From NCBI GenBank assembly GCA_964594075.1, contig CAZQKW010000063.1:1-17245 (forward strand): 17,245 nucleotides of DNA, in the 5' to 3' direction. The stretch is from CAZQKW01 sp964594075 (GTDB lineage: Bacteria; Desulfobacterota; WTBG01; CAIYCZ01). Shown here one piece after another: positions 7,183 to 14,648 of the stretch; within the stretch, counting starts at the first letter, position 1, and each line of letters opens with the position of its first letter. The notes below the pieces were generated by a model that saw nothing but the letters and a program-made list of their open reading frames with translations, made no database searches and was not told the DNA's origin. The translations under genes and the position numbers were made by a program.

Positions 7183-7577
7183 TTATAGAAGTTTTGATAA
7201 ACTTTTAAGAACGTCCTCCTATCTTTTTGTCTCAAATTTTCTTCCGTTTTATCTTCTTACACAAAATCCCGATAAGTAATACCGTCTTAAATTTTATGTA
7301 TGGCGGCATCAGCAGCCGAATTTTTTAACGTATAATTGGTGTTATAATGCGAAAACCGTGGCTGGATAAAGTTTTAACAAGCGCCATAATTTTTTCTGTG
7401 CCCGTTCTAATATATCGGGTTTTTCCTTTTATCGTCCTATTTATGCTTAATGAGACCATTTATTGGTGTGGTAACATGGTGCGCTGTGTAGTGGAAAGTT
7501 TTTCAGGCCTCACGAATATTATAATTTTCTCTTAAATTTCATGGGATGAACCATAAAAAAATACTTGCTTTTACATT
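7183..7577. other. AT-rich accessory stretch, no supported gene
   Basis: No recognised protein. A 62-codon hydrophobic frame at 7347-7535 has no Shine-Dalgarno and no domain, and TATAAT-like strings at about 7330-7350 lack paired -35 boxes. The stretch is probably debris left where the remnant gene was lost. Confidence 0.4.
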
Positions 7578-7599
7578 TTTTTATTGTATAAACAATAAA

Positions 7600-7684
7600 A
7601 AGAACTGATTGCCCCTTGCTCTGAATGACTACAAAGTCCCCCTCAATTAAGTGGTCCCCCAATTTGGAGTAAGGGGCTTTTTTT
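7600..7684 (+). ncRNA. Candidate small RNA ending in a strong terminator
   Basis: A possible promoter (TTGCTT 7565-7570, 16 bases, TATAAA 7587-7592) precedes about 85 bases that end in a long-range stem, GCCCCTT (7611-7617) / AAGGGGC (7671-7677), directly followed by seven T residues. The enclosed 53 bases carry two similar blocks (TCCCCCTCAATT and TCCCCCAATTT). No gene lies just upstream for the terminator to serve, which is the reason for proposing an independent transcript. The -35 box is poor and a separate 10-bp AT hairpin (7578-7601) overlaps the -10, so it may equally be a repeat. Confidence 0.3.
7611..7684 (+). terminator. Terminator-like stem with T-run
   Basis: GCCCCTT / AAGGGGC 7-bp stem, extended imperfectly by GCTC / GAGT, closing a 53-base loop, then T residues at 7678-7684. 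The large loop is unusual for an intrinsic terminator. Confidence 0.5.
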
Positions 7685-7909
7685 ATTCCTTTAATATCTT
7701 CTGGTTATCAAACCTGAAAAATGATTTTGTCTTTTTAAATGCCTTAAGAATTGGGCGCTTTGGTATTGAGAGCATACTTTTTGTTGTTCATAGCACGATA
7801 ACACTTCACGTTTACCTCTCAAAAATCCGCAGGTTTCAGCTTCATGTTAAAAAATGTGCTATATATGTTTCAGTGATTCAGATTGTATTCAAACATTCTC
7901 GAGGTTTTT

Positions 7910-8452
7910 ATGACCCATAAAATGGTCTGGGGACTGAAACTCGCAGTTTTAATTTTACTGGTTGCGTTTTATTATTTACCAAAAACTGCTGCCACCATGA
8001 TCCCGCTCAGTACGGAAAATCTAACCAGCGAAGCCACCCTGATAATTGTGGGAAATGTTAGACACCTGAAATCTGAATGGAGCGAGGACAAAAAATCAAT
8101 TTATACTGTTGCCACGCTCACGGTGCAGAAAACCATTAAGGGCAAGGCTGCTGAAGACACACTGAAGATAATCTATGAGGGTGGCGAGATAGATGGTATT
8201 GGTATGCGGGTTTCAGATATTGCCATCCCTGATGTGGGCGATCGCGTGCTGTTGTTTTTGAAGCCTGCGAACGTCAGAAAACGTGAAAGGTTATACACGA
8301 ACGTTGGCAAAGCACAGGGCCAATACAGAATCGGCAGGGATGGTATTGCCAGAAAAGCCGGATACTCTGTAGAAGGAAGTCCAAAGGATATTGATAACAA
8401 CATACCCTTAGAGGTTTTAATTGAAAAGATCAAAAACGTCAGGGATGAGTAA
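7910..8452 (+). CDS. Secreted companion protein of a matrixin metalloprotease
   Basis: 180 residues from the chosen ATG. A signal peptide or anchor lies at the N-terminus (MVWGLKLAVLILLVAFYYLP). The mature part looks beta-rich: ATLIIVGNV, then SIYTVATLTVQKTIKGKA, the segment IIYEGGEIDGIGMRVSD and VGDRVLLFLKP. I have a general impression of similar small proteins beside matrixin-like protease genes, but no named domain is assigned. ATG 7910 is preferred because GAGGT (7901-7905) lies just upstream; an in-frame TTG at 7883 would add nine residues. The end overlaps the start of the metalloprotease gene, so the two are translationally coupled. It may be an inhibitor, chaperone or substrate-binding partner; that is speculation. 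Confidence 0.8.
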   Translation: MTHKMVWGLKLAVLILLVAFYYLPKTAATMIPLSTENLTSEATLIIVGNVRHLKSEWSEDKKSIYTVATLTVQKTIKGKAAEDTLKIIYEGGEIDGIGMRVSDIAIPDVGDRVLLFLKPANVRKRERLYTNVGKAQGQYRIGRDGIARKAGYSVEGSPKDIDNNIPLEVLIEKIKNVRDE

Positions 8453-9797
8453 CTCCCCACTATGCCTCAAGATTGGCTATGCGACGTTCATTGTCATAAC
8501 ATTTCTATGTGCTGCCGCGGGAGCATTTGAAGTGAACAAAACGTTCTCTGGCAAGGAAATAAAATGGTTTAATCTCAATGTGCCCTATTCCATCAATGCT
8601 GCCGGCGGACCGTATGGAAGCTCAAATGCGATTAAGGCATCCATGAAAACCTGGACCGATGTTTCAGCCGCACCCCTGATCTTATCCTTTGCTGGAATAA
8701 CAAGCAGCACCGGCTGGGGAGAAAATGACGGAAAAAATATCGTATGTTTTGGCACTATTACCGATTCTGCCGTGCTGGCACAAAATGTCCTCTGGTATGA
8801 CACACGCACCGGCCAGACATTAGATAGCGATATACAATTCAATACCAATTTTTCCTGGAACACGAATGGATCATCCGCCGATTATGATATTCAAAATGTT
8901 GGCACCCACGAATTTGGCCATTCAGTAGGGCTTGCAGATCTTTATGCTGCGGCTGATTCTGAAAAGACCATGTATGGCTATTCAGGTAAAGGAGAAACCA
9001 AGAAAAGAACGTTAGACCAGGACGACATCAACGGAATAATCTATTTATATGGCGCCAACAGCGCAACATCAACCACCACTTCCATTTCCTCTTCCTCATC
9101 AATCGTCTCAACCATTCCCACAACGGTTCTGCCAACCACCACAACCTCTATTCCCCCCTTAAGAGAAGTGGATTTTGCGGGATCTCCTGTGTCCGGCTAT
9201 AAGCCGCTTACCGTAACTTTTGATAATCTATCTAAGGGCGATATTACATACCAGTACTGGGACTTCGGCGACGGCAGCGCCATATCATTTGAGTCAAGCC
9301 CGGTTCACACCTATAAAAAAATAGGGACATTTTCGGTAACGCTGATTGTTGGATTTGTGGATGGCAGTAAATTGCAGAGCGTCAAAGAAAACTATATCGC
9401 GGTTGAATCACGGTGCTTGTTTGTATCTTCTCTGAAAAATCCGGCGCAGGTTGAGAAAATAAGGAAATTGAGAACCGCGGTAGCCGACAATCTGTATTGG
9501 CGCGAGCTGTTCACGATTTATTACAGGCATTTCTTTGATATTCTGCTCATTTTACAACAGCATCCGCAGCTTCGCGACGAACTGCAAGAATTGGCAAGCA
9601 AACACATTGATACTGTAGAAGAGCTCAGCAATGCGGGTGAAAGCACTCTCCGTGAAGATGAAATAGATGAAATTACCGCTTTTCTTCTGAGGATTAAAGA
9701 TTACGCAACCCTCGGCCTGCAGGCAGACATTGACGCAATATTGGTCGGAATCAACCACACAATGATTCTGGATGGGCTGGGGATTCACAAAGAATAG
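8421..9797 (+). CDS. Secreted matrixin-type zinc metalloprotease with PKD domain and CFI-box-like C-terminus
   Basis: 458 residues. Signal peptide at about 1-35 (ATFIVITFLCAAAGA). The protease domain follows (about 36-211), with the metzincin zinc motif HEFGHSVGLAD (163-173: His163, Glu164, His167, with Asp173 in the third-ligand position) and a Met-turn TMYGY (183-187). A Ser/Thr-rich linker (214-245) leads to a PKD domain (250-328, core YWDFGDGS). From C332 comes a module like that of the hydrolase at 4404-5405 (C-x5-LKN, KIRKLRTAV, IYYRHFFDI), with a longer helical tail of about 90 residues. TTG 8421 is chosen because GAGGT (8411-8415) is well spaced; ATG 8445, overlapping the upstream stop, is the alternative. 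It overlaps its companion gene and acts outside the cytoplasm. Confidence 0.9.
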   Translation: MKRSKTSGMSNSPLCLKIGYATFIVITFLCAAAGAFEVNKTFSGKEIKWFNLNVPYSINAAGGPYGSSNAIKASMKTWTDVSAAPLILSFAGITSSTGWGENDGKNIVCFGTITDSAVLAQNVLWYDTRTGQTLDSDIQFNTNFSWNTNGSSADYDIQNVGTHEFGHSVGLADLYAAADSEKTMYGYSGKGETKKRTLDQDDINGIIYLYGANSATSTTTSISSSSSIVSTIPTTVLPTTTTSIPPLREVDFAGSPVSGYKPLTVTFDNLSKGDITYQYWDFGDGSAISFESSPVHTYKKIGTFSVTLIVGFVDGSKLQSVKENYIAVESRCLFVSSLKNPAQVEKIRKLRTAVADNLYWRELFTIYYRHFFDILLILQQHPQLRDELQELASKHIDTVEELSNAGESTLREDEIDEITAFLLRIKDYATLGLQADIDAILVGINHTMILDGLGIHKE

Positions 9798-9841
9798 CCG
9801 CCTCAGGATGGGCACTGTCTTTTCGTAGGCTACGCCGCTAT

Positions 9842-10027
9842 TTAATCAAGAGGCATTGGGTTGCACAGATTTTTGCTTGAATCCGCCACACGACCGCAAT
9901 TAAAGCAGAGGAATTTGGGATTGGTCACCAGTTTTTTAATTTCCTCAAATTTATCCTTGCTCACCAACACACACAAGTGACCGGTGTGTTCATTCCGGTC
10001 AAGACAGATATGTTCTTTTTGGCTCAT
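9842..10027 (-). CDS. Small Cys-rich, zinc-ribbon-like protein
   Basis: 61 residues with five cysteines: C8, C19, and C41/C44 in CFNCGRVA, then C55 in KNLCNPMPL. A CxxC pair plus a downstream Cys and His residues (H6, H14, H17) suggests metal binding, but the fold is not certain. The start has an AAGGAG Shine-Dalgarno at normal distance. It begins 22 bases after the stop of the GT-C glycosyltransferase gene, so it is the last gene of a minus-strand operon with that gene and the rubredoxin-like gene. Convergent with the metalloprotease gene. Role unknown; size and Cys pattern suggest a redox or regulatory accessory. Confidence 0.75.
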   Translation of the reverse strand: MSQKEHICLDRNEHTGHLCVLVSKDKFEEIKKLVTNPKFLCFNCGRVADSSKNLCNPMPLD

Positions 10028-10049
10028 ACGTATCTCCTTGTTCTTAAGT

Positions 10050-11771
10050 TCATTGCGTTATAACTGTTATCTCTTTTATTCGGTCATCGGGATACAAAGC
10101 AAGCTTGAAGCGTTTGCCTGGATAGTCTTTTCGCACATAAATATCATAGCCCCAGCCGTCGTAGATCCAGGCAAGCAATCCTGAAGAAAGGTCAAGCAGG
10201 GGTGTGAAATAATACGGTTCGGGAAATGATTGGCTGGAAACTTTTGGCACGATATTGAAACTTCCCAGAAACTCATAGCGGTTTTTAAAATCTTCATGTT
10301 CCGTTATGCCGGCGCTGCTACCAAAGTAGGTAGATGCCACTTTTACCCGAGCGTTATAGAGCATGACATATTCCGGCTGCATCGTGAGCAAGAGAGAACG
10401 CTCGTGATCCTTATATCGTGCAAAACTGATGGCGCACAGAGGCAATGTAAGTTCGGGCGTAGAAAGCTGTTTCTTAAGCATCGCAAAATCTCTATTGGTA
10501 AGACCCAGAATATCCAGAATATGCGCTTCCGAATAATATGCCATGCGCCCCACGTCGCCGACACACACCACCGGACCGGGGCCGATTTCTTTCTTGAGCC
10601 ACTCGGCAAAAGCCCGCTGATTGTAATACGCAAAGTCATCTATTTGTTTTAAACGGACATTAAGCATGAGGTCTGCGTAAAACTGTTCGGTAGCAAGCAT
10701 GAAACAGCCGGCCGTGATGCAGCCCCATCTGACCCGGGAAATCATTGTTTGTGTCGATAGTATGCGATCCCACAACTGGGAGCAAATGATCGCACAGAAC
10801 ATAATGATTAAGGGAACTGCGGGCAATATATAACGGAAAAACGGCACCCAGTCAAAACCTGAAAAACATATGCTAAAGCAAAGGATGGCTGCAAGAAAAC
10901 AGAGAATCGGCGCCAGCCGCCCGCGCTCGGTGGACAGTTTGCCGGTCTTCCATAGCATGAAAAGAAAAATTGCGAGAAAAGGATACCGGGTGAAAAAACC
11001 GCGCAACGTGAACATGCCCAGTCCAAAACGTATCAGCAGCGGAAATGTGCCTTTTGCATAATAGGTATTTGGCACCGGCGCATGATAATAGGACCATCGC
11101 CACAAAATAAACAGGCCGTATAAAATAATAACGAGTCCAATGCCTAAAAGATACGGCCGCAGTGCCTCCCCTTTTACCAACCGCCCATACAATAAATAAC
11201 CAGCATAAAAAGCAAACAAAAGAATGCCTTCCGGTCTGCACAATGCGATAAGCGTAAAAATAAAGCCGGCAGCAGCAAAGGGCATTGGACGGTGCTGCGC
11301 CCATAATATCGCCTGGACACACAGGACTATAAGAAACGTGTACACTGCCGTCTCAAGACCGGTGGCAGCCATATACTGCAACGGGAAAAACAGCGTGTAA
11401 AGAACCGGTGCCGCAAGACTTGAAAAACCGCGCGCAGCGAAAAAACGATATGGTATATACCATACCAGAAGAAACGTGAGGGTGTTAGCCAGCCAGCAGA
11501 CAAATCTGCTGAACCCGATCATATCAAAGCCCAGCCGATAAGCGCCGGCAATTCCTGCCATCCAGAGAAAATTTGAATACCCTTCTACCAGCTCGTTCTT
11601 ATTAAAAACCGGGCCGATGCCTTCAGCAAAATTTTTGGCAAACCGGTAGGTAATATACGCATCCTCGCAGGGATGGGTATTGAACTGGAACAAGATATAA
11701 CTCTGCCCCGCGAAGGCGCTTATCAATATCAAGGCACACAGATAGTAGCCGATCCGGCTTTTATGCTTCAT
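10050..11771 (-). CDS. GT-C-type multi-pass membrane glycosyltransferase (AftB-like)
   Basis: 573 residues with about ten hydrophobic segments in the first 360 and a soluble C-terminal part from about 390, the layout of lipid-phosphosugar-dependent GT-C enzymes. The first extracytoplasmic loop carries an acidic motif (HPCEDAYITYRFAKNFAEG, 33-51, with E36/D37) followed by LVEGYSNFLW (61-70), a signature I associate with AftB-like arabinofuranosyltransferases and related proteins. It would transfer a sugar from a polyprenyl-phosphate donor to a glycan or lipid on the outer face of the inner membrane; the exact sugar cannot be told. Start supported by AAGGA about nine bases upstream. It lies 29 bases after the rubredoxin-like gene and 22 before the Cys-rich gene, consistent with one operon. 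Confidence 0.85.
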   Translation of the reverse strand: MKHKSRIGYYLCALILISAFAGQSYILFQFNTHPCEDAYITYRFAKNFAEGIGPVFNKNELVEGYSNFLWMAGIAGAYRLGFDMIGFSRFVCWLANTLTFLLVWYIPYRFFAARGFSSLAAPVLYTLFFPLQYMAATGLETAVYTFLIVLCVQAILWAQHRPMPFAAAGFIFTLIALCRPEGILLFAFYAGYLLYGRLVKGEALRPYLLGIGLVIILYGLFILWRWSYYHAPVPNTYYAKGTFPLLIRFGLGMFTLRGFFTRYPFLAIFLFMLWKTGKLSTERGRLAPILCFLAAILCFSICFSGFDWVPFFRYILPAVPLIIMFCAIICSQLWDRILSTQTMISRVRWGCITAGCFMLATEQFYADLMLNVRLKQIDDFAYYNQRAFAEWLKKEIGPGPVVCVGDVGRMAYYSEAHILDILGLTNRDFAMLKKQLSTPELTLPLCAISFARYKDHERSLLLTMQPEYVMLYNARVKVASTYFGSSAGITEHEDFKNRYEFLGSFNIVPKVSSQSFPEPYYFTPLLDLSSGLLAWIYDGWGYDIYVRKDYPGKRFKLALYPDDRIKEITVITQ

Positions 11772-11800
11772 TGACAGCGTCCTTGCCGGTTATGATAAAC

Positions 11801-11929
11801 TTAGCCGCTAATTTTTACAAACAGGGGCCCGGGCTTCATTGATTTGTGCATCTTACAAACCGGGCATTGTTCAGGGGGATTTTCACCAGTATGAATATAC
11901 CCGCAGGTGGTGCATCGCCATTTTTTCAT
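11801..11929 (-). CDS. Rubredoxin-like mini-protein
   Basis: 42 residues. The sequence starts MKKWRCTTCGYIHTGE and continues PPEQCPVCKM, giving C6-x2-C9 and C22-x2-C25, the iron site spacing of the rubredoxin domain that ends rubrerythrins (the usual free rubredoxin has a longer gap and a second CGY-like turn). It probably binds one Fe or Zn. GGAGG about ten bases upstream supports this ATG; another in-frame ATG three codons earlier is too close to that site. It is the first gene of the minus-strand operon, behind the promoter at 11966-11993. It could pass electrons or merely be a structural metal protein. Confidence 0.85.
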   Translation of the reverse strand: MKKWRCTTCGYIHTGENPPEQCPVCKMHKSMKPGPLFVKISG

Positions 11930-11965
11930 AGGCCTCATTCCTCCGTGTAAGATAAATTTTTGTAA

Positions 11966-11993
11966 GTTTTACAATAGTGCCGGGTATTGTCAA
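11966..11993 (-). promoter_or_regulatory. Predicted sigma-70 promoter of the rubredoxin/GT-C operon
   Basis: On the minus strand TTGACA (complement of 11988-11993) is followed after 16 bases by TAAAAC (complement of 11966-11971). The -35 is perfect and the -10 matches 4 of 6. The transcript would start near 11959, about 30 bases before the ATG at 11929. Confidence 0.6.
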
Positions 11994-12061
11994 TATAATA
12001 TTATTTGTGAATTTATGATTCCGTGGATACCATTTCACTGTCGCTTAAGCTCATTTAACAT

Positions 12062-12090
12062 TTGCACTCACTATGGTTTGCCTGTATATA
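12062..12090 (+). promoter_or_regulatory. Predicted sigma-70 promoter of the aldo/keto reductase operon
   Basis: TTGCAC (12062-12067) and TATATA (12085-12090) are 17 bases apart. The start codon at 12135 is about 40 bases downstream of the expected start site. It is divergent from the promoter at 11966-11993, so the roughly 70 bases between could hold a shared operator. Confidence 0.6.
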
Positions 12091-12134
12091 GAACGTTGAA
12101 TAAATTTATAAACATGTGCTGAAAGGTCATTTTC

Positions 12135-13166
12135 ATGAGAAAAGTTACATTAGGGAGAACTGGGCTTGAGGCTACCCGATGGGCATTGGGCGGCATTCAG
12201 CTTTCAACCGTTATGGGCGGAACCACTGAAGATACTATTGCAGAGATTATTAATGCGGCGCTGGATTATGGGATAAATTTTATTGATACATCACGGGTAT
12301 ATATGGATTCAGAGACCAATATCGGCCAGGTTTTCAAAACAAGACGAAAAGAATGTATTATTGCCAGCAAATCCTACAAAAGAACGCGGGATGATGTAAT
12401 GGCTGATATTGAGGAAAGCCTGAGGCAATTACAGACCGACCTGATTGATATCTATCAGGTTCACGCCCTGTATCCGCATGAGGTGTCGGTTGTCATGGGT
12501 AAGGGTGGCGGTTTGGAAGCATTTAGAGAGGCAAAAGACCAGGGGATGATTAGATTCATCGGTTTAACCAGCCACCATACCAGGGTCATTACAGATTTGA
12601 TCAAGACGGATGAGTTTGATACCGTGATGTTCCCTTTCAACGTGATTGAGCGGGAACCGGAAAAAGAATTAATTGCGCTGGCCCGAGAAAAAAATATTGG
12701 AACCATCGTGATGAAACCGCTTGCCGGTGGCGCAATAAGAAATATCAGGAGTGCGTTTATGTTTTTTAACGGCTGTCCCGTTGATGTTATTCTTAATGGC
12801 GTTTCAAATGTTAAAGAACTCCGAGAAAATCTGCAGTGGGCCGAAAGTGCTGATACCCTAACCCCTGATGAGCTTGCTGCCTTTGAAGCAGAGGTGGCGC
12901 CTCTGGGAACAGAGTTCTGCCGGCGCTGCAGCTACTGTATGCCCTGTCCCAATGACATCCATATTCCGGACATGATCCATGTGTTCTATCAAATGGTTAG
13001 GGGCTGCCGCTATGAAGACCTTCCTCCTGAGAAGCAGAAAATGGGTGAAGCGCTGCTGATTTGGCTCCAGGCCTGCGAAGAATGCGGCACCTGTGAAACA
13101 AAGTGCCCGTATTCACTTCCGACTATCAGGCGCAAGAGGGAACTTCTCGAGATGTTTGAACGATAG
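12135..13166 (+). CDS. Aldo/keto reductase fused to a C-terminal 2x[4Fe-4S] domain
   Basis: 343 residues. Residues 1-255 are an aldo/keto reductase TIM barrel with the catalytic tetrad D51 and Y56 (FIDTSRVY), K79 (IIASKSY) and H110 (YQVHALY). The NAD(P)-binding half includes VMKPLAGGAI (192-201). Residues 262-271 (CRRCSYCMPC, followed by P) and 314-324 (CEECGTCETKC, followed by P) form two ferredoxin-like cysteine sets for [4Fe-4S] clusters. This fused class is common in anaerobes and may exchange electrons between a ferredoxin and NAD(P)H-linked carbonyl reduction; the substrate is unknown. The AAAGGT Shine-Dalgarno lies about eight bases upstream. It is the first gene of a three-gene run with a MoaE-like and an MBL-fold gene (69- and 50-base gaps). 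Confidence 0.9.
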   Translation: MRKVTLGRTGLEATRWALGGIQLSTVMGGTTEDTIAEIINAALDYGINFIDTSRVYMDSETNIGQVFKTRRKECIIASKSYKRTRDDVMADIEESLRQLQTDLIDIYQVHALYPHEVSVVMGKGGGLEAFREAKDQGMIRFIGLTSHHTRVITDLIKTDEFDTVMFPFNVIEREPEKELIALAREKNIGTIVMKPLAGGAIRNIRSAFMFFNGCPVDVILNGVSNVKELRENLQWAESADTLTPDELAAFEAEVAPLGTEFCRRCSYCMPCPNDIHIPDMIHVFYQMVRGCRYEDLPPEKQKMGEALLIWLQACEECGTCETKCPYSLPTIRRKRELLEMFER

Positions 13167-13235
13167 CCGAGCGGAATTCAATACGACACAATACTGAATG
13201 TTAAGCCTCTGTTTTTCTTATAGTAAGGAACTTGT

Positions 13236-13598
13236 ATGGATATAAGCAAAACTATAGCAGAACTAAAGAAGGAGCCCGGATTTACTGACAATGTGGGGAT
13301 GATACTGATCCATAACGGCGTGGTGCGCTCATGGTCGCGTAAAGACCGCAGCAAAGTGAGCTATGTGGATGTTGCGGTAAACGACAAAAAGCTTGCGTCC
13401 CTGCGTGATGAATATGCAAAAAAACCAGGGATTTACCGGATAATAATTGAAGCACAATCCGGCAGGCTGAAACAGGGAGATGACCTGCTTTTTATAATCG
13501 TGGCCGGCGATATCCGTGAGCATGTCAAGCCGGTGCTGGCAGAGCTTCTTGACCGGGTTAAGGCTGAAGCGGTCATTAAGACAGAATACCCCGAATAG
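13236..13598 (+). CDS. MoaE-like protein (molybdopterin synthase large-subunit fold)
   Basis: 120 residues, somewhat shorter than typical MoaE (about 150). MoaE, with MoaD, inserts dithiolene sulfur into precursor Z. The family layout is visible: VGMILIHNGVVRSWSR (20-35), EAQSGRLKQGDDLLFIIVAG (72-91), REHVKPVLAELLDRVK (94-109) and the ending AVIKTEYPE. Where active MoaE has a His-Arg pair before GxLxxGD, this protein has QS; where a second HR pair is expected it has IR. Two lysines (K109, K115) lie near the catalytic Lys positions but one residue closer together. It may be a divergent MoaE or a relative with another job. The Shine-Dalgarno AAGGAA (13225-13230) is good. No moaD or other moa gene is present. 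Confidence 0.75.
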   Translation: MDISKTIAELKKEPGFTDNVGMILIHNGVVRSWSRKDRSKVSYVDVAVNDKKLASLRDEYAKKPGIYRIIIEAQSGRLKQGDDLLFIIVAGDIREHVKPVLAELLDRVKAEAVIKTEYPE

Positions 13599-13648
13599 GT
13601 TTGTGCAACATTCAATGATTTTCTTTTTCGCCCTCTTAATAGCTGGCA

Positions 13649-14560
13649 ATGGAAAACACTTCATTCACCTTTACCCATCATTATAAAAATTTCTCCCTCG
13701 TGGAAGGCGGCCATGTGCCGGCATTCATCTGCAAAAACAAACCGCCGATCATTTTTGATCCCGGCGTTTCTGCTTTTGGCCCGCTTTATTACCGACGGAT
13801 TCTGCCACTCAGGCAGGACAATACCCGCCTGCTGATACTGCTTACTCACTCCCACTTTGATCACTGCGGCGCTGCGCCTTATCTGTGCAGAAAGTTCCCC
13901 GAAACGCAAATCGGCGCAAGCAGGAGAGCCGCTGAGATCTTGCAGAAAGAAAGCGCCATAAACCTCATCAGGCGCTTCAATGCAGAATATGAGGCGAAGA
14001 TGGCTGATGATATTCAGGGTGAAGACACTTCATTTTCCGGCATTACCGTTGATCTGCCGCTGAAAGATGGAAACCGCATTCAATTAGCTGATACATGCAG
14101 CTTTCATGTGTTTGAAACACCGGGACATACCAGAGACTGCCTGAGTTATTTTTTCCCTGACTCCGGTGTCCTGTGTGCCGGTGAAGCTGCAGGAGTGCCA
14201 GAGGGAGATTTCATACACAGTGTCTTTCTTGCAAGCTATGAGGACTATGTAAGCTCCATAGAAAAACTTCGCACCATCCCAGCCGAAGCTTTGTGTATAG
14301 CTCATGTTGGAATTCTTGTTGGAAGACAACAGATCTCTCAGTATCTTACTGCTTCCCTTGCTGCCGCCCAGGAGTATCGGTCAAAAATTGAGCGCTATCT
14401 TGACCGGTTCAACGGGAATAAAGAAAAGGTAGTTGATACTATTGTTGCAGAAGAATATGACGCAAAACAGCAGCACCTGTTAAACAGAAACCCCTTTATC
14501 GCAAATCTTCAGGCAAAAATAAATGCGGTCTGTAAGCTCTCAGGAAGTAAAGTAAATTAA
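13649..14560 (+). CDS. MBL-fold metallo-hydrolase
   Basis: 303 residues, no signal peptide. The metallo-beta-lactamase fold motifs are visible: the metal site THSHFDHCG (66-74: His67, His69, Asp71, His72), His160 in TPGHTRD and His219 in CIAHVG. The bridging acid that is usually Asp (in a GD motif) is Glu179 in CAGEAAG. Such proteins hydrolyse thioesters, lactones, phosphodiesters or sulfur compounds; the substrate is unknown. The C-terminal 80 residues are helical (AAAQEYRSKIERYLDRF). The start has only a weak ribosome binding site (AGCTGG), consistent with coupling to the gene 50 bases upstream. It ends at the bidirectional terminator 14583-14625. Confidence 0.9.
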   Translation: MENTSFTFTHHYKNFSLVEGGHVPAFICKNKPPIIFDPGVSAFGPLYYRRILPLRQDNTRLLILLTHSHFDHCGAAPYLCRKFPETQIGASRRAAEILQKESAINLIRRFNAEYEAKMADDIQGEDTSFSGITVDLPLKDGNRIQLADTCSFHVFETPGHTRDCLSYFFPDSGVLCAGEAAGVPEGDFIHSVFLASYEDYVSSIEKLRTIPAEALCIAHVGILVGRQQISQYLTASLAAAQEYRSKIERYLDRFNGNKEKVVDTIVAEEYDAKQQHLLNRNPFIANLQAKINAVCKLSGSKVN

Positions 14561-14582
14561 AAAGCTCCATTGGTTTCACATC

Positions 14583-14625
14583 AAAAAAGAGGCAGAAACC
14601 TGTATGCGGTCTCCGCCTCTTTTTT
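14583..14625. terminator. Bidirectional intrinsic terminator
   Basis: AAAAAAGAGGC (14583-14593) pairs with GCCTCTTTTTT (14615-14625), an 11-bp stem with T-runs on both strands. It lies between the convergent MBL gene (stop 14560) and the ferrochelatase-like gene (stop 14649) and can serve both. Its left arm closely matches that of the terminator at 6941-6978. Confidence 0.9.
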
Positions 14626-14648
14626 ATTACGAAAAAACTTTTTTGTCC

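Noticed and set aside
7347..7535. 62-codon hydrophobic reading frame on the plus strand
   Set aside because: No Shine-Dalgarno, no recognisable domain, AT-rich region where hydrophobic frames arise by chance, and no coupled neighbour.
7651..7920. 89-codon plus-strand frame starting at GTG
   Set aside because: It starts inside the terminator-like stem at 7611-7684, lacks a ribosome binding site and overlaps the better supported companion gene at 7910.
9792..9842. AATAGC / GCTATT pairing across the convergent gene ends
   Set aside because: Six-base stem with a long loop, a mismatch and no T-run; it mostly reflects the stop codons themselves, so it is not called a terminator.
10230..10652. 140-codon plus-strand frame
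   Set aside because: Antisense shadow of the GT-C glycosyltransferase; the composition is not protein-like and there is no ribosome binding site.
11907..12122. 71-codon plus-strand frame
   Set aside because: It overlaps the rubredoxin-like gene start and both divergent promoters and has no domain or ribosome binding site.
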